Source of the DNA: Parapedobacter pyrenivorans | GTDB taxonomy: Bacteria > Bacteroidota > Bacteroidia > Sphingobacteriales > Sphingobacteriaceae | Direction of reading: 5' to 3' | DNA length: 64,000 nucleotides | NCBI RefSeq assembly: GCF_014636865.1 | Contig: NZ_BMER01000003.1 | Coordinates: forward strand, 62,215-126,214 | Shown: piece after piece, positions 43,068-53,939 of the stretch | Layout of the letters: every line of letters starts with the position of its first letter | Numbering within the stretch: the stretch's first letter is position 1 | Translations under genes and position numbers: made by a program | Notes under the pieces: generated by a model | The model's database searches: none | The model's input: only the letters and a program-made list of their open reading frames with translations | Told to the model about the DNA's origin: nothing

Positions 43068-43083
43068 TGGCATAGGCATTGCA
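43068..43083 (+). promoter_or_regulatory. Sigma-54-like promoter of lon
   Basis: TGGCA (43068-43072), six bases, TTGCA (43079-43083): exact core RpoN pattern, 85 bases before the lon ATG. No TAnnTTTG element is found close by. Confidence 0.5.
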
Positions 43084-43167
43084 ATTACTTAATAGTTATA
43101 CATAGTTGAGTTAGCACAGAGTTCATGGCTGCCAATATGGCGCCACATCATAGACGAAAAGATATTC

Positions 43168-45627
43168 ATGAGCAATTTTGATCCATTTGATTTTAACCAG
43201 GCAATCCCTATCATAAATGAAGATACTGAATTCTTCCCCTTGTTGAGCCAACAAGATGAAGATGAGATGAGCAATGCCGATCTTCCCGAATCACTTTCTA
43301 TTCTCCCCCTACGAAACACCGTGTTATTCCCCGGCGTGGTCATTCCGATCACAGTAGGCAGGGACAAATCCATTAAATTGGTAAAGGAGGCATACAAAGG
43401 CGACCGCATTATCGGTGTGGTGGCGCAAGAGAACATGACGATCGAGGACCCGACGTTTGAGCAACTCTATCAGGTGGGCACCGTAGCCATGATTATCAAA
43501 ATACTGCAGATGCCCGATGGCAATACGACTGTTATTATACAGGGCAAACAGCGTTTCAGATTACGTGGCCTTATTCAAAACGAGCCCTACATCAAAGCGC
43601 AGATTGAACGCTTCGAAGAGAAAAAACACAAAGCGAATCGGGAGTTCAATGCGTTGATTTCTTCCATCAAAGAGATGGCCTTGCAGATCATTCAGCTTTC
43701 CCCGCACATACCCAGCGAGGCAGGCATTGCTATCAAAAATATTGAGAGCCCGGCTTTTCTCATCAATTTCATTTCTTCCAACCTCAATGCCGATCTCGAA
43801 TTCAAGCAGCAATTGCTGGAAATCGCTGATTTAGACAAACGAGCATCCAAAGTACTCGAACAACTCAATGTAGAACTTCAACTATTGGAGCTCAAGAACC
43901 AAATACAGAATAAGGTAAGGGGTGATCTTGACAAACAGCAACGGGATTATTTCCTTAACCAGCAATTGAAGACCATCCAGGAAGAATTGGGCGGCAACAC
44001 GCCCGACCTGGAAATGGAAGATCTGCGCAAACGTGCTCGGACAAAAAAATGGTCTAAAGAGGTCAATGAGCATTTCGGCAAAGAACTTGACAAACTGGCC
44101 CGCATCAATCCTGCCGCGGCCGATTATTCGGTACAACTCAATTACCTGGAATTGATACTGGAGTTGCCGTGGAATTATTTCACGAAAGACAATTTCGACC
44201 TTGTTCGTGCCAAGCGTGTTTTAGATCGGGATCATTATGGGTTGGAAAAAGTAAAGCAGCGTATCATCGAATACTTGGCAGTATTGAAGCTAAAACATAA
44301 CATGAAGGCCCCCATCTTATGCCTGGTTGGCCCACCGGGGGTGGGAAAAACATCACTGGGCAAATCCATCGCGAAAGCACTCGGGCGAAAATATGCACGT
44401 ATGGCGCTGGGCGGGATCCGCGATGAAGCTGAAATCAGGGGCCACCGCAAAACCTATATCGGTGCAATGCCGGGACGTATCATCCAATCATTGAAGAAAG
44501 CCGGCACGTCAAATCCGGTGTTCGTACTCGATGAAATCGATAAGGTAGGGAGTGACTTCCGGGGAGATCCCTCTTCTGCGTTACTTGAAGTGCTCGATCC
44601 TGAGCAAAACAGCGCGTTTTATGACCACTATGTGGAGCTGGATTATGACTTATCCAATGTGATGTTCATTGCCACAGCTAATTCGTTGAGCAATATACAG
44701 CCCGCGCTGCTAGACCGCATGGAGATCATCGAAGTTAACGGCTACACCATTGAGGAAAAAATTGAGATCGCGAAGAAACACCTCATTCCGAAACAGCGGG
44801 AGTCACACGGGCTCCAGGCAAAAGATTTTTCCGTTCGATCCAAAGTCATCGAGAAAATCATCGACGAATACACACGCGAATCGGGCGTACGCGGTTTGGA
44901 AAAGAAAATCGGTTCTATTGTTCGCGGAGTGGCTACCCACCTGGTGATGGAAGACCCGCTTCAGAAACCAATCGATGCCACAATCGTAGAAAAAATCCTC
45001 GGTGCGCCGATATTCGACAAAGAATATTATGAAAACAACGAAGTAGCCGGCGTCGTTACCGGACTCGCGTGGACACAGGTTGGTGGTGATATCCTCTTTA
45101 TCGAATCGAGTCTGAGCCCCGGAAAGGGCAAATTGACATTAACGGGCAATTTGGGCGAGGTGATGAAAGAATCGGCAAGCATCGCTATGGCCTATCTCCG
45201 TGCAAATGCCAGCGAATTCGACATTGATTACCGCGTCTTCGACAAATGGGACGTCCACGTCCATGTGCCAGCAGGCGCCACGCCTAAAGACGGTCCTTCA
45301 GCTGGCATCACCATGCTTACCGCATTGGCATCGAGTTTTACGCAACGTAAAGTAAAGGAAAAGCTGGCCATGACAGGCGAAATCACGCTGCGTGGCAGGG
45401 TGCTGCCAGTAGGTGGCATCAAAGAGAAAATTTTAGCTGCCAAACGGGCCAATATCAAAGAGGTAATTCTTTCTAAAGCAAATCGAAAAGATATTCTGGA
45501 AATCAAGGAGGATTATATCCGTGACCTCACATTCCACTATGTTTCCGAAATGCACGAAGTTGTCAATATCGCTTTGCTGAAGCAGCAGGTCAAAAAGCCT
45601 AAACAACTGCTACAGGATGAAGTATAA
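43168..45627 (+). CDS. lon: Lon ATP-dependent protease
   Basis: Lon (819 residues) degrades misfolded and regulatory proteins in the cytoplasm. The N-terminal substrate-binding LAN domain (about 40-240, [20 protein letters not shown]) is followed by a coiled-coil region, an AAA+ domain with Walker [10 protein letters not shown] (near 387) and Walker [12 protein letters not shown], and a Ser-Lys protease domain with the catalytic serine in KDGPSAGIT (near 710) and lysine about 43 residues later ([10 protein letters not shown]). The first 40 residues are an acidic extension. No TAnnTTTG promoter is seen; a sigma-54-like element lies 85 bases upstream. Confidence 0.98.
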   Translation: MSNFDPFDFNQAIPIINEDTEFFPLLSQQDEDEMSNADLPESLSILPLRNTVLFPGVVIPITVGRDKSIKLVKEAYKGDRIIGVVAQENMTIEDPTFEQLYQVGTVAMIIKILQMPDGNTTVIIQGKQRFRLRGLIQNEPYIKAQIERFEEKKHKANREFNALISSIKEMALQIIQLSPHIPSEAGIAIKNIESPAFLINFISSNLNADLEFKQQLLEIADLDKRASKVLEQLNVELQLLELKNQIQNKVRGDLDKQQRDYFLNQQLKTIQEELGGNTPDLEMEDLRKRARTKKWSKEVNEHFGKELDKLARINPAAADYSVQLNYLELILELPWNYFTKDNFDLVRAKRVLDRDHYGLEKVKQRIIEYLAVLKLKHNMKAPILCLVGPPGVGKTSLGKSIAKALGRKYARMALGGIRDEAEIRGHRKTYIGAMPGRIIQSLKKAGTSNPVFVLDEIDKVGSDFRGDPSSALLEVLDPEQNSAFYDHYVELDYDLSNVMFIATANSLSNIQPALLDRMEIIEVNGYTIEEKIEIAKKHLIPKQRESHGLQAKDFSVRSKVIEKIIDEYTRESGVRGLEKKIGSIVRGVATHLVMEDPLQKPIDATIVEKILGAPIFDKEYYENNEVAGVVTGLAWTQVGGDILFIESSLSPGKGKLTLTGNLGEVMKESASIAMAYLRANASEFDIDYRVFDKWDVHVHVPAGATPKDGPSAGITMLTALASSFTQRKVKEKLAMTGEITLRGRVLPVGGIKEKILAAKRANIKEVILSKANRKDILEIKEDYIRDLTFHYVSEMHEVVNIALLKQQVKKPKQLLQDEV

Positions 45628-45680
45628 TGCCAGACCCCATCGTCCTTTTGTTTATATAAATTAATTATTATCTTAGCTTC

Positions 45681-46973
45681 ATGCTTACAGAATCGCTGAT
45701 TATCTTGGCGTTAATCCTCTTGAATGGCATTTTGTCGGCTTCCGAAATTGCCATCGTATCAAGTCGGAAAGCCCGTCTACAAGTGCTCGTCGACCGGAAG
45801 AACGCCACAGCCAAACAAGTACTTAAACTGAAGGATGCCCCCAACCAATTCCTTTCCACCGTACAGATCGGCATCACACTTATTGGCATTCTGACAGGTA
45901 TTTTCGGCGGGGCCACGATTGCGCAACGCTTGGACGTTTACCTATCGGAGGTACGCTGGCTTGACGGCTATAGCTCCCAAATCTCGGTTTTGATTGTTGT
46001 TATCGCGATTACTTTCCTCACCTTGGTATTCGGGGAATTGGTACCGAAACGCATTGGCTTGGCCATGCCCGAAAAATATGCAATGGTCGTGGCATTCCCC
46101 ATGAAGTTCCTCAGCAAGGCGGTGGCACCTTTTGTGTGGCTGCTAAGCATGACCACCGAGGGTGTAGTTCGCTTGCTCAATATCAAGACTTCCCAAAATG
46201 CGGTTACAGAAGAGGAAATCAAAGCGCTTGTGGACGAAGGTGCTGACATTGGTGCCATCGAGCACATCGAGCACGAAATTGTGGATCGGGTTTTCAGTCT
46301 TGGTGACAAAAGGGCCACCAACTTAATGACCCACCGCAGTAACATCGTGTGGTTGGATATCAATGACGGGTATGAGGTGCATCGCAGTACCATATTAAAG
46401 AACGGGCATACGGTATATCCGGTATGTCAGGGTGGGTTGGACAATATTACGGGCGTAGTGCATATTAAATCGCTGCTTAACCAATACTTGATCGAACAGC
46501 CTATTCAACTCCAAGAGCTAGCCCAGCCGCTTAACTATGTGCACGAAAACAGCTCGGCATATAGCATCCTGAATAAGTTCAAGACGTCCAGAATACATCA
46601 GGCAATTGTCCTTGATGAGTATGGATCATTGCAAGGCATCGTCACGATCAACGATATTCTAAGCAGCCTCGTTGGGGACATCTCGGATGGCGATACCGCC
46701 GAAAAGCCGGAAATCATTGCGCGTGAAGACGGGAGCTTGTTGATCGACGGTCAATATCAGCTAGATGACCTCTTCTCGGCACTCAATATCGACGCTTCCG
46801 ACGAGGAAGAAGATGAGTTAAGCAGTATCAATACCATTGCAGGACTTATCCTGCTTAAGTTGGGCAATATGCCCACCCCCGGCGAGCGCATGCGGTGGAA
46901 GGATCATGAGTTTGAAGTGATGGATATGGACGGTAATCGGATAGACAAGGTATTGGTGACCTACTTAGGCTAG
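45681..46973 (+). CDS. DUF21/CBS-pair membrane protein (CorC/TlyC hemolysin family)
   Basis: A 430-residue protein with three to four N-terminal membrane helices (DUF21/CNNM domain, about 1-200), a tandem CBS pair (about 215-335, including [14 protein letters not shown] and [14 protein letters not shown]) and a C-terminal CorC_HlyC domain (about 350-428). Such proteins are linked to Mg2+/Co2+ export or tolerance; the name hemolysin is historic. It starts 54 bases after lon. Its stop codon overlaps by 4 bases that of the convergent pyrF. Confidence 0.93.
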   Translation: MLTESLIILALILLNGILSASEIAIVSSRKARLQVLVDRKNATAKQVLKLKDAPNQFLSTVQIGITLIGILTGIFGGATIAQRLDVYLSEVRWLDGYSSQISVLIVVIAITFLTLVFGELVPKRIGLAMPEKYAMVVAFPMKFLSKAVAPFVWLLSMTTEGVVRLLNIKTSQNAVTEEEIKALVDEGADIGAIEHIEHEIVDRVFSLGDKRATNLMTHRSNIVWLDINDGYEVHRSTILKNGHTVYPVCQGGLDNITGVVHIKSLLNQYLIEQPIQLQELAQPLNYVHENSSAYSILNKFKTSRIHQAIVLDEYGSLQGIVTINDILSSLVGDISDGDTAEKPEIIAREDGSLLIDGQYQLDDLFSALNIDASDEEEDELSSINTIAGLILLKLGNMPTPGERMRWKDHEFEVMDMDGNRIDKVLVTYLG

Positions 46974-47806
46974 CTAATAATTCCTTTTTCCAGCAATTCA
47001 TGCTCCATCTGCTGCTGTAGCGCCAATGCTTCTTCCCGGGCTTTCTCAGCAAAATCGGTTCCTTTGGAGGCATAGATAATGGAGCGGGTTGCATTGACAA
47101 GCAGCCCGCAGTCGGTATTCATGCCATATTTACAGACCTCACTCAAGCTTCCTCCTTGCGCCCCTACCCCAGGCACCAACAGAAAATGGTTTGGTGCATG
47201 TTTACGGATGGTAGCAAAAGCTTCCCCGCGCGTGGCACCTACCACATACATCAGATTGGTTACATCACCCCACGTATTGGTCTGCCGAATAACCTGCTCG
47301 AAAAGCTGCTGCCCATTTACATCCCGGCCAACTTGGAAATCCAATCCGCCTGCATTGGAGGTAAGCGCCAAGACGATCCCCCATTTGCCGGAAAATTCAA
47401 GAAAGGGTTTGACGGAGTCGTGCCCCATATAGGGAGCAATTGTAATGGCATCAAATCCCAGTCCTGACGTTTGCTGCTCAAAAAAGGCCTTCGCATACAT
47501 CTTGGAAGTATTGCCGATATCCCCACGTTTTGCATCGGCGATACTCAGGCAGTCTTTTGGAAGCGCAGCCCATGTTTTCTGTAGACTTTTCCATCCGGCT
47601 ACCCCCCTGCTTTCGTAAAACGCGATGTTAGGTTTATAAGCCACGCACAGATCGGCAGTTGCCGCAATAATTTGGCGATTGAATTCAAAAACAGGATCTT
47701 CATGATCAAGAAGGTGCTGTGGTATTTTATCGATGTCGGTATCAAGGCCGACGCACAGGAAGGACCGCTTGGTTTTAATTTGATGGATAAGTTCGTTCCG
47801 GGTCAT
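46970..47806 (-). CDS. pyrF: Orotidine 5'-phosphate decarboxylase
   Basis: PyrF converts OMP to UMP, the last step of de novo pyrimidine synthesis. From the ATG at 47806 it is 278 residues, the longer type found in Bacteroidota and actinobacteria. The substrate strand [13 protein letters not shown] is near the N-terminus, and the catalytic Lys-Asp network is in [15 protein letters not shown]. The phosphate-binding part is near [12 protein letters not shown] longer frame up to 47833 is possible but not needed. It converges with the CBS-domain gene (4-base overlap of stops). Uridine kinase, for salvage, is at 60.7 kb. Confidence 0.95.
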   Translation of the reverse strand: MTRNELIHQIKTKRSFLCVGLDTDIDKIPQHLLDHEDPVFEFNRQIIAATADLCVAYKPNIAFYESRGVAGWKSLQKTWAALPKDCLSIADAKRGDIGNTSKMYAKAFFEQQTSGLGFDAITIAPYMGHDSVKPFLEFSGKWGIVLALTSNAGGLDFQVGRDVNGQQLFEQVIRQTNTWGDVTNLMYVVGATRGEAFATIRKHAPNHFLLVPGVGAQGGSLSEVCKYGMNTDCGLLVNATRSIIYASKGTDFAEKAREEALALQQQMEHELLEKGIIS

Positions 47807-47888
47807 AGCGGGATATGCTTTTCGTTCCCGCAAACCTAAGACAAAAATCGTTGTTAAAAAATAAAAACCTTATATTTACTCGGTAGTA

Positions 47889-48869
47889 ATGGCCTCCATA
47901 TTTATAACACGCAATGTCCCCGCGCTCATCAAACAATCGTTGGTCGACGAGGGACATACACTTTCCGAGTGGACAGAAAAACGGGATCTCACCGCTGACG
48001 AATTAATTCGACATGCTCAACGTTGTGATGCATTGTTCAGCGTCGGCGCGAATCAAATTAACAAATCGTTCCTCAATGCATGTAAACATCTGCGTGTCAT
48101 CGCATTATGCAGTGTAGGCTATGACCAAGCAAATGTTACCGAAGCTACCAAACTCGGTATCCCCATCGGCAACACGCCGGGCGTACTGAGTAAAGCAACT
48201 GCCGACGTGGCGTTCCTGCTGATGCAGAATGTAGCCCGTAAAGCCATCCACAAACACAAGGAAATCCTACGCGGAAATTGGGGCTTTTTTGATCCCATGG
48301 CCGATCTCGGCATAGAACTACAGGGTAAAACCCTTGGAATATTCGGCTTAGGTCGTATCGGCTACGAAATGGCCAAGAGTTGCCGCGGCGCTTTTGACAT
48401 GCGAGTTATCTATCACAACAGAGGGCGCAACGAAATGGCCGAAACGGAATTGGATGCCGGCAGCGTATCGTTTGAAGAGTTATTGCAACAAAGCGATGTA
48501 CTGAGTGTACATGCTAACCTCAACAAAGAAACACGTGGGCTGTTTAATCGTGATGCATTCTCCAAAATGAAAGCATCAGCCATCTTTATCAATACCTCGC
48601 GGGGATCTTTGCACAATGAATCGGACCTTAGGCAGGCCCTTGAAAGTGGTACGATTTGGGGAGCAGGATTGGATGTAACCGCCCCGGAGCCGATGGCTCC
48701 CGACAACCCGCTGCTTCTGCTACCCAATGTGGCCGTCCTTCCGCACATCGGCTCGGCAACAATCGAAACACGGATGAAGATGATGCAGTTGACCGTCGAA
48801 AACCTAATTGCCGGACTGGCCGGTAAGCGTCTGCCCTACTGTGTGAATCCCGAAGTCTATGAAGGGTAA
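47889..48869 (+). CDS. D-2-hydroxyacid dehydrogenase (glyoxylate/hydroxypyruvate reductase-like)
   Basis: A 326-residue NAD(P)-dependent D-isomer 2-hydroxyacid dehydrogenase. The Rossmann motif is LGIFGLGRIGYEMAK (near 138-152). The catalytic Arg (INTSRGSLHNE), Glu (DVTAPEP) and His (LPHIGSAT) are all present. The overall pattern is that of glyoxylate/hydroxypyruvate reductases (GhrB type), which remove glyoxylate or hydroxypyruvate; D-glycerate dehydrogenase is equally possible. A near -7 element (TATATTTA) lies about 18 bases upstream. The stop codon directly abuts the convergent TlpA gene. Confidence 0.92.
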   Translation: MASIFITRNVPALIKQSLVDEGHTLSEWTEKRDLTADELIRHAQRCDALFSVGANQINKSFLNACKHLRVIALCSVGYDQANVTEATKLGIPIGNTPGVLSKATADVAFLLMQNVARKAIHKHKEILRGNWGFFDPMADLGIELQGKTLGIFGLGRIGYEMAKSCRGAFDMRVIYHNRGRNEMAETELDAGSVSFEELLQQSDVLSVHANLNKETRGLFNRDAFSKMKASAIFINTSRGSLHNESDLRQALESGTIWGAGLDVTAPEPMAPDNPLLLLPNVAVLPHIGSATIETRMKMMQLTVENLIAGLAGKRLPYCVNPEVYEG

Positions 48870-49463
48870 TTATTCTGCAATCAGCTTATTGATAAAATCC
48901 GCTACTTCGGGGCGACTGTAATCCGCCATTCCCTCGTGTTTAGTTGCGATCTGCCCCTGCTTATCAAGTATTAGGGTGGTCGGAATGGCACCCCCAAGCC
49001 AATGATCCGGAATATCACCCGAAGGTACATGAACAGGCAGGCTTAGCTTCTTGCTGTCCATGAATTGTTTGGACTTTTCATACTGATTGTCTACATCGAC
49101 CATTACGAAAACGATTTGCTCGTTATCTTTAAATTGTTGGTAAAGCTTATCGATAGATGGCATTTCAGCGATACAGGGCGGACACCACGTGGCCCAGAAA
49201 TTAACAAACACTACTTTCCCTTCTTGGTTAGCCGCGTCAATACGGTTTCCTTCGCCATCCGAAAAAAACACGGACGGCTTTCCTGCTACGCTTGCCGATG
49301 CCTTTTCCGGATTTTCGGCCACACGTTCCAAATCCGGCTTGAACAGGCCGATTTTCATTAAGCCGCGGCTCACCCAGGCCTTCGTATCCGGACTGAACAA
49401 TAAGACGACAACAAACGCGCCTAAAACAACGGTGAGGATCGTGGAAATTTTAACTTTCTTCAT
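48870..49463 (-). CDS. TlpA-like thiol-disulfide oxidoreductase
   Basis: A 197-residue thioredoxin-fold protein anchored by an N-terminal membrane helix (ILTVVLGAFVVVLLF, about 8-22), with the domain in the periplasm. The active site is Trp-Cys-Pro-Pro-Cys in VNFWATWCPPCIAEMPSID, and the cis-proline follows in GGAIPTTLILDKQG. It probably reduces periplasmic disulfides, for instance of apocytochrome c. The ATG at 49463 (MKKVKISTIL) is chosen because the longer frame has an unlikely N-terminus. It is convergent with the dehydrogenase, with no intergenic base. Confidence 0.93.
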   Translation of the reverse strand: MKKVKISTILTVVLGAFVVVLLFSPDTKAWVSRGLMKIGLFKPDLERVAENPEKASASVAGKPSVFFSDGEGNRIDAANQEGKVVFVNFWATWCPPCIAEMPSIDKLYQQFKDNEQIVFVMVDVDNQYEKSKQFMDSKKLSLPVHVPSGDIPDHWLGGAIPTTLILDKQGQIATKHEGMADYSRPEVADFINKLIAE

Positions 49464-49517
49464 ATCAGCAATACAGTGCACAAAAAACAAAGGTAGGCAA
49501 AAAACAGCTCATTTGTC

Positions 49518-50414
49518 TCATAGCTCACCCTCTACACCCAAGCCAAATAGGGCAAAATCATATTTAACGGGGTCGTCCGCATCCAATAGCCTCAGGTTGC
49601 CCGTCAATTCACAGGCCGTTTTCCAATCGGATTGCTTTCGTTGGATCAGCCCCAATGTACGCGCCACCCGCTCTACATGTACGTCACAGGGACAAACCAA
49701 TTGAGACGGTACCATTCGCCGCCATAATCCGAAATCGACTCCGCGATCATCTCGGCGGACCATCCAGCGCAAAAACATATTCAACCGTTTACATGCCGAG
49801 TTCTGCAATGGCGAACTGATATGCTTTCGGGTACGTAGCGGGTAATCCGGAAGGCTAAAGAAATAGGTACGGAAATGGTTCAACGCTTGTGCGATGTCAA
49901 AAGTTGAATCGGTTAACGCTCCCAAATAACAAGCGGGTGATGAAGGAGCGCCGACCTCGGGCACTACGGGAAAATCATCCACGTATTCCGTTCTAAATTC
50001 GCGGTTTACCGTGGGCGGAATAAAAGCATCTTCCAATGAGTCGTACCGGGCATAATGCATACGGAAAAAACTAACAAAGTAAAGCAGGTCGGTATCGTTA
50101 AACGTGCGGTGCTTGAATCCCAGCAACGACTTGAGATCGCCTGCCTGGTGATTCTTAATAAAATCAAACGGTGAGCCTTCCATACGATGAATCAGCTCGT
50201 TACACTTGTTGATGATGGTTTTCCGTTGGCCCCAAGCCAGCACAGCCGCGAAAAAACCCGCAATCTCCACGTCCTGTTTGCACGTAAACCGATGGGGAAT
50301 ACAAATGGGGTCATTTTCGATAAAGCCCGGCCGGTTATATGCGTCTACTTTGCGGTCCAGAAAACCCTTTATGTCATGCTGCCGATCGGCAAAGATCCCC
50401 TCAATCTGTGTCAT
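49518..50414 (-). CDS. TIGR02757/DUF2400-family protein
   Basis: A 298-residue soluble protein of the TIGR02757 (DUF2400) family, conserved in Bacteroidota and other phyla but without established function. Family segments are NDPICIPHRFTCKQDVEIAGFFAAVLAWGQRKTI near the N-terminus, the KRLNMFLRWMVRRDD motif and VCPCDVHVERVARTLGL; the last looks like a helix-hairpin DNA glycosylase region, so a nucleic-acid role has been suggested by resemblance only. It lies 15 bases after the cystathionine gamma-synthase gene, probably in one transcript. Confidence 0.88.
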   Translation of the reverse strand: MTQIEGIFADRQHDIKGFLDRKVDAYNRPGFIENDPICIPHRFTCKQDVEIAGFFAAVLAWGQRKTIINKCNELIHRMEGSPFDFIKNHQAGDLKSLLGFKHRTFNDTDLLYFVSFFRMHYARYDSLEDAFIPPTVNREFRTEYVDDFPVVPEVGAPSSPACYLGALTDSTFDIAQALNHFRTYFFSLPDYPLRTRKHISSPLQNSACKRLNMFLRWMVRRDDRGVDFGLWRRMVPSQLVCPCDVHVERVARTLGLIQRKQSDWKTACELTGNLRLLDADDPVKYDFALFGLGVEGEL

Positions 50415-50429
50415 TTACGTTCCACCACA

Positions 50430-51575
50430 TTAGCCCAACGCCTGCGCTAAATCAGCCAACAAGTCGTCGATATCTTCTACACCTACGCTGATGCGGATCA
50501 GGTTGTCTACCACCCCCACTTTTTCCCGCACGTCTTTCGGAATCGAACCATGCGTCATGGTAGCCGGATGGTTGATCAACGATTCTACGCCACCCAGTGA
50601 CTCTGCCAATGTAAATACCTTAAAAGACGACGCGACCTTGAATGTATCTTCGAGCGACGCGTCTTTGAGCACGATGGATACCATCCCGCCAAAATCACGC
50701 ATCTGCTTTTTCGCAACAGCGTGCCCGGGGTGGTCTTCAAAACCAGGCCAATAAATTCTATCGATTCTTGGATGTTTTTTCAAGTATTCAGCCACCTTGC
50801 GGCCGTTTTCACAATGGGCTTTCATGCGAAGGTGCAAGGTTTTTATCCCACGCAATACCAGGAAGCTATCTTGCGGCCCTGGTGTACCACCGCAGGCGTT
50901 ATAGTAAAAAAACAACTGATCATACAATTCCCTGTCGTTAACGACTAAAGCTCCCATCACCACATCGGAATGCCCGCCGATATATTTGGTTACCGAGTGC
51001 ATCACGATGTCGGCCCCCAGATCCAGCGGATTTTGCAAGTACGGAGATGCAAACGTATTATCAACTGCAAAAAGCACGTTTGCGGCCCTGGCCACCCGCC
51101 CAATCGCTTCAATATCTGCTAGCTTTAAGGTAGGGTTTGTTGGGGTCTCAATCCAGATCAAACGGGTATTATCGTTGATCTTTGCCGCGATGTGGTCGGG
51201 TTCTGATGTATCGACAAAATGGAATTTTATACCGTAATGCGCAAACACCTTGGTAAAGATCCGGTACGATCCACCATACAGGTCATCCCCGGTAATCACT
51301 TCATCACCGGGTTTAAGCAGCTTCAGCACCGTTTCCGTCGCCGCCATTCCGCTGGAAAAAGCCAGTCCGTGACTACCGTTTTCTAACGCAGCGACACAGT
51401 CCTCCAAGGCTTTCCGAGTAGGGTTGGTACCCCGTGAATACTCATAACCCTTATGGTCGCCCGGCGCGGCCTGTTGATACGTAGATGTTTGGAAGATGGG
51501 GGTCATCACCGCGCCCGTTGTCGGGTCAGCGTGTTGTCCAGCATGGATGGCTTTTGTCGCAAACTTATATCCCAT
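50430..51575 (-). CDS. Cystathionine gamma-synthase / gamma-lyase (PLP enzyme)
   Basis: A 381-residue Cys/Met-metabolism PLP enzyme. The PLP-lysine is in MHSVTKYIGGHSDVVMG (near 198). The phosphate-binding SSGMAATETVL, the TYQQAAPGDHKGYEYSRGTNPTRKALE active-site arm and the SLGGVESLINHPA C-terminal motif are present. Members make cystathionine from an O-acyl-homoserine and cysteine (MetB) or cleave it (CGL); sequence features do not separate the two. The ATG at 51575 (MGYKFATKAIHAGQ) is the natural start. No SAM riboswitch is seen in the 85-base upstream gap. Confidence 0.92.
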   Translation of the reverse strand: MGYKFATKAIHAGQHADPTTGAVMTPIFQTSTYQQAAPGDHKGYEYSRGTNPTRKALEDCVAALENGSHGLAFSSGMAATETVLKLLKPGDEVITGDDLYGGSYRIFTKVFAHYGIKFHFVDTSEPDHIAAKINDNTRLIWIETPTNPTLKLADIEAIGRVARAANVLFAVDNTFASPYLQNPLDLGADIVMHSVTKYIGGHSDVVMGALVVNDRELYDQLFFYYNACGGTPGPQDSFLVLRGIKTLHLRMKAHCENGRKVAEYLKKHPRIDRIYWPGFEDHPGHAVAKKQMRDFGGMVSIVLKDASLEDTFKVASSFKVFTLAESLGGVESLINHPATMTHGSIPKDVREKVGVVDNLIRISVGVEDIDDLLADLAQALG

Positions 51576-51660
51576 GATTGTCAAAAAATTTAAATCGAAG
51601 TAACGGGGTAAAGTTATCAAACTTTAGCGAGTAAACGAATTCACAGTGGTGGAATGCCAA

Positions 51661-52449
51661 TCAAAATTGCAGTGGAGAAGGATAGCTAAACTGGTAAGCC
51701 AAATCACTTATCAGCCGCTTTGGCGACACGACCTTGGCTGTTTTGTCAGTTTCCGAATACCCCAGTGGCAGGTCGTAGCCATACGCGGCGGCAGAAGCTT
51801 CAATCACATCCTTCTTCAGTGGATGTTCAGGGCAAACGAGATTGTAGGTTTTACCTTGCGATTCTTGCGCAATCATTGCCCGAATAACGCCATAAACATC
51901 GACTACATGCACGGAATTGGCGGTTTGATAGCCGATATCACAGATTTTGCCGGCGAAGTATTTCGCCATAATACGATCGAGTCCAAACAATCCGCCCAAT
52001 CGCAGCACGTTCAAATTGGGGTATGCAGTTTTAAGCTTGGATTCTCCCAGCAGAAGCTTATTATCTAGTACCTTGTCGGAAAATGTGTCTTCCGCAATGG
52101 TGGCGCTCACCTTGGGATAAATACCCACCGAACCGAAAAAGAACGATTGGCGGAATGTCATTCCCGCCAAAAAAGTCAGCAATTTCGTGAAACGATGGCT
52201 CGCTACATCAATATGGTCCTTACGCTTAATCGGCACACTGATAATCGCAACATCAAACACTTCCTGCTCAAAACGAGGGATGGGTCCCTTATGATCAAAA
52301 TCGGCAACGAGCGAATGTAATCCCATCTTCCTCAATTGCCCGGCTTTATCCGGTGAGGTGCAGGTCGCCCATATCCGATGCCCCGCCCCAAGCATTTCGG
52401 CAGCGACATACGTACCTACCCATCCACAGCCAACAATCAGTATATCCAT
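51661..52449 (-). CDS. NAD(P)-dependent epimerase/SDR (YeeZ-like)
   Basis: A 262-residue extended-SDR-like protein. It begins MDILIVGCGWVGTYVAAEMLG, a Rossmann GxGxxG variant, and has the FFFGSVGIYP segment with the Ser/Tyr region, VLRLGGLFG and a C-terminal SDLAYQFSYP strand. It resembles the YeeZ/WcaG-like NAD(P)-binding proteins whose substrates are mostly unknown. It ends 85 bases before the cystathionine gamma-synthase start and begins 17 bases after proS, so it may be in the proS transcript. Confidence 0.85.
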   Translation of the reverse strand: MDILIVGCGWVGTYVAAEMLGAGHRIWATCTSPDKAGQLRKMGLHSLVADFDHKGPIPRFEQEVFDVAIISVPIKRKDHIDVASHRFTKLLTFLAGMTFRQSFFFGSVGIYPKVSATIAEDTFSDKVLDNKLLLGESKLKTAYPNLNVLRLGGLFGLDRIMAKYFAGKICDIGYQTANSVHVVDVYGVIRAMIAQESQGKTYNLVCPEHPLKKDVIEASAAAYGYDLPLGYSETDKTAKVVSPKRLISDLAYQFSYPSPLQF

Positions 52450-52466
52450 TTAGCCGATCTGCTAAT

Positions 52467-53939
52467 TTAGTAAGCTTTTGCAAACAGTACACGTTGGGTC
52501 GATGGCTTCCCGGTACGTATACATACACCTGCTTCAGCTTTGTTGTTCAACGGTATACAACGGATCGTTGCCTTAGTTTCCTCCTTAATGAGTTTTTCGG
52601 TCTCAGCGGTACCATCCCAGTGGGCGGCCACAAAGCCACCATTTCCATCGAGCACCTCCTTAAATTGGTCGTACGTATCCACTGCTATGGTATTGGCATC
52701 ACGGAATGCCCTCGCTTTATCATAGATATTGCGCTGAATATCCGCCAACAGTTGTTCGATTCGATCCGACAGGCCCGCTTGAGGTACCGTTTCTTTGGCT
52801 TGCGTGTCGCGGCGAGCTATTTCTACCGTGCCACTTTGCATATCGCGCGTGCCCACAGCGATACGAACCGGCACGCCTTTCAATTCCCACTCAGCAAATT
52901 TGAATCCCGGCCGCTGGGTATCGCGGTCGTCATACTTGATGGAAATTCCCTTAGCTTTCAATTCGCCGATTAGTACATCCACTAAGTTTCCAATCGCCTG
53001 CCGTTCGTCTTCCGTCTTATAGATCGGCACGACAACAACCTGTATAGGCGCGAGCTTGGGTGGCAGTACCAACCCCTGATCATCCGAATGTGCCATGATC
53101 AGTGCACCGATCAATCGGGTAGATACCCCCCACGACGTAGCCCAGACATGATCCAGCTTCCCTTCCTTCGATGTGAACTTTACATCAAATGCCTTGGCGA
53201 AATTCTGCCCTAGAAAATGGGAAGTGCCTGCCTGCAGTGCCTTTCCATCCTGCATCAACGCCTCGATACACAAGGTATCCAATGCACCCGCAAACCGCTC
53301 ATTTTCACTTTTCCGCCCCCGTACCACGGGCAGTGCCATCCAGTTCTCCGCAAAGTCGGCATATACTTCCAACATGCGGTGTGCTTCCACTACGGCCTCT
53401 TCTTCCGTTGCATGGGCAGTATGCCCTTCCTGCCACAAAAATTCGGCAGTACGCAAAAACAACCGGGTACGCATTTCCCACCGGACCACATTGGCCCACT
53501 GATTTACTAAAATCGGCAAATCGCGATAAGACTCGATCCATCCGCGGTAGGTATTCCAGATGATGGTCTCCGAGGTTGGCCTTACAATCAACTCCTCCTC
53601 CAATTTGGCATCTTCATCGACCACAATGTTACCAGCGCCATCATTTTTCAATCGGTAGTGAGTTACTACTGCACATTCTGTGGCAAAGCCCTCCACGTGG
53701 GACGCCTCCTTGGAGAAAAATGATTTTGGAATGAACAACGGGAAATAAGCATTGCTGTGGCCAGTGTCTTTAAACATTTTGTCCAAAGCCGCCTGCATCT
53801 TTTCCCAAATGGCGTAGCCATAGGGTTTGATGACCATACACCCCCGCACGGCGGAGTGTTCGGCGAGGTCAGCCTTTGCAACAAGTTCATTGTACCATTG
53901 GGAATAATCCGTTTCGCGGCTCGTAATTCCTTTGCTCAT
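52467..53939 (-). CDS. proS: Prolyl-tRNA synthetase (eukaryote/archaeal-like)
   Basis: ProS charges tRNA-Pro with proline in the cytoplasm. The 490-residue protein is of the short eukaryote/archaeal-like type without the editing insertion domain, as is usual in Bacteroidota. Class II motifs: motif 1 around [17 protein letters not shown], motif 2 in [16 protein letters not shown], and motif 3 with [12 protein letters not shown]-like [24 protein letters not shown]. The anticodon-binding domain follows from about 290 and the C-terminus ends FAKAY. A -7 element TACCTTTG lies on the minus strand at 54011-54004, 65 bases upstream. Confidence 0.97.
   Translation of the reverse strand: MSKGITSRETDYSQWYNELVAKADLAEHSAVRGCMVIKPYGYAIWEKMQAALDKMFKDTGHSNAYFPLFIPKSFFSKEASHVEGFATECAVVTHYRLKNDGAGNIVVDEDAKLEEELIVRPTSETIIWNTYRGWIESYRDLPILVNQWANVVRWEMRTRLFLRTAEFLWQEGHTAHATEEEAVVEAHRMLEVYADFAENWMALPVVRGRKSENERFAGALDTLCIEALMQDGKALQAGTSHFLGQNFAKAFDVKFTSKEGKLDHVWATSWGVSTRLIGALIMAHSDDQGLVLPPKLAPIQVVVVPIYKTEDERQAIGNLVDVLIGELKAKGISIKYDDRDTQRPGFKFAEWELKGVPVRIAVGTRDMQSGTVEIARRDTQAKETVPQAGLSDRIEQLLADIQRNIYDKARAFRDANTIAVDTYDQFKEVLDGNGGFVAAHWDGTAETEKLIKEETKATIRCIPLNNKAEAGVCIRTGKPSTQRVLFAKAY

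Noticed and set aside
51576-51660. SAM riboswitch upstream of the cystathionine gamma-synthase gene.
   Set aside because: The gap is 85 bases and shows no SAM-I or SAM-II pattern or terminator hairpin.
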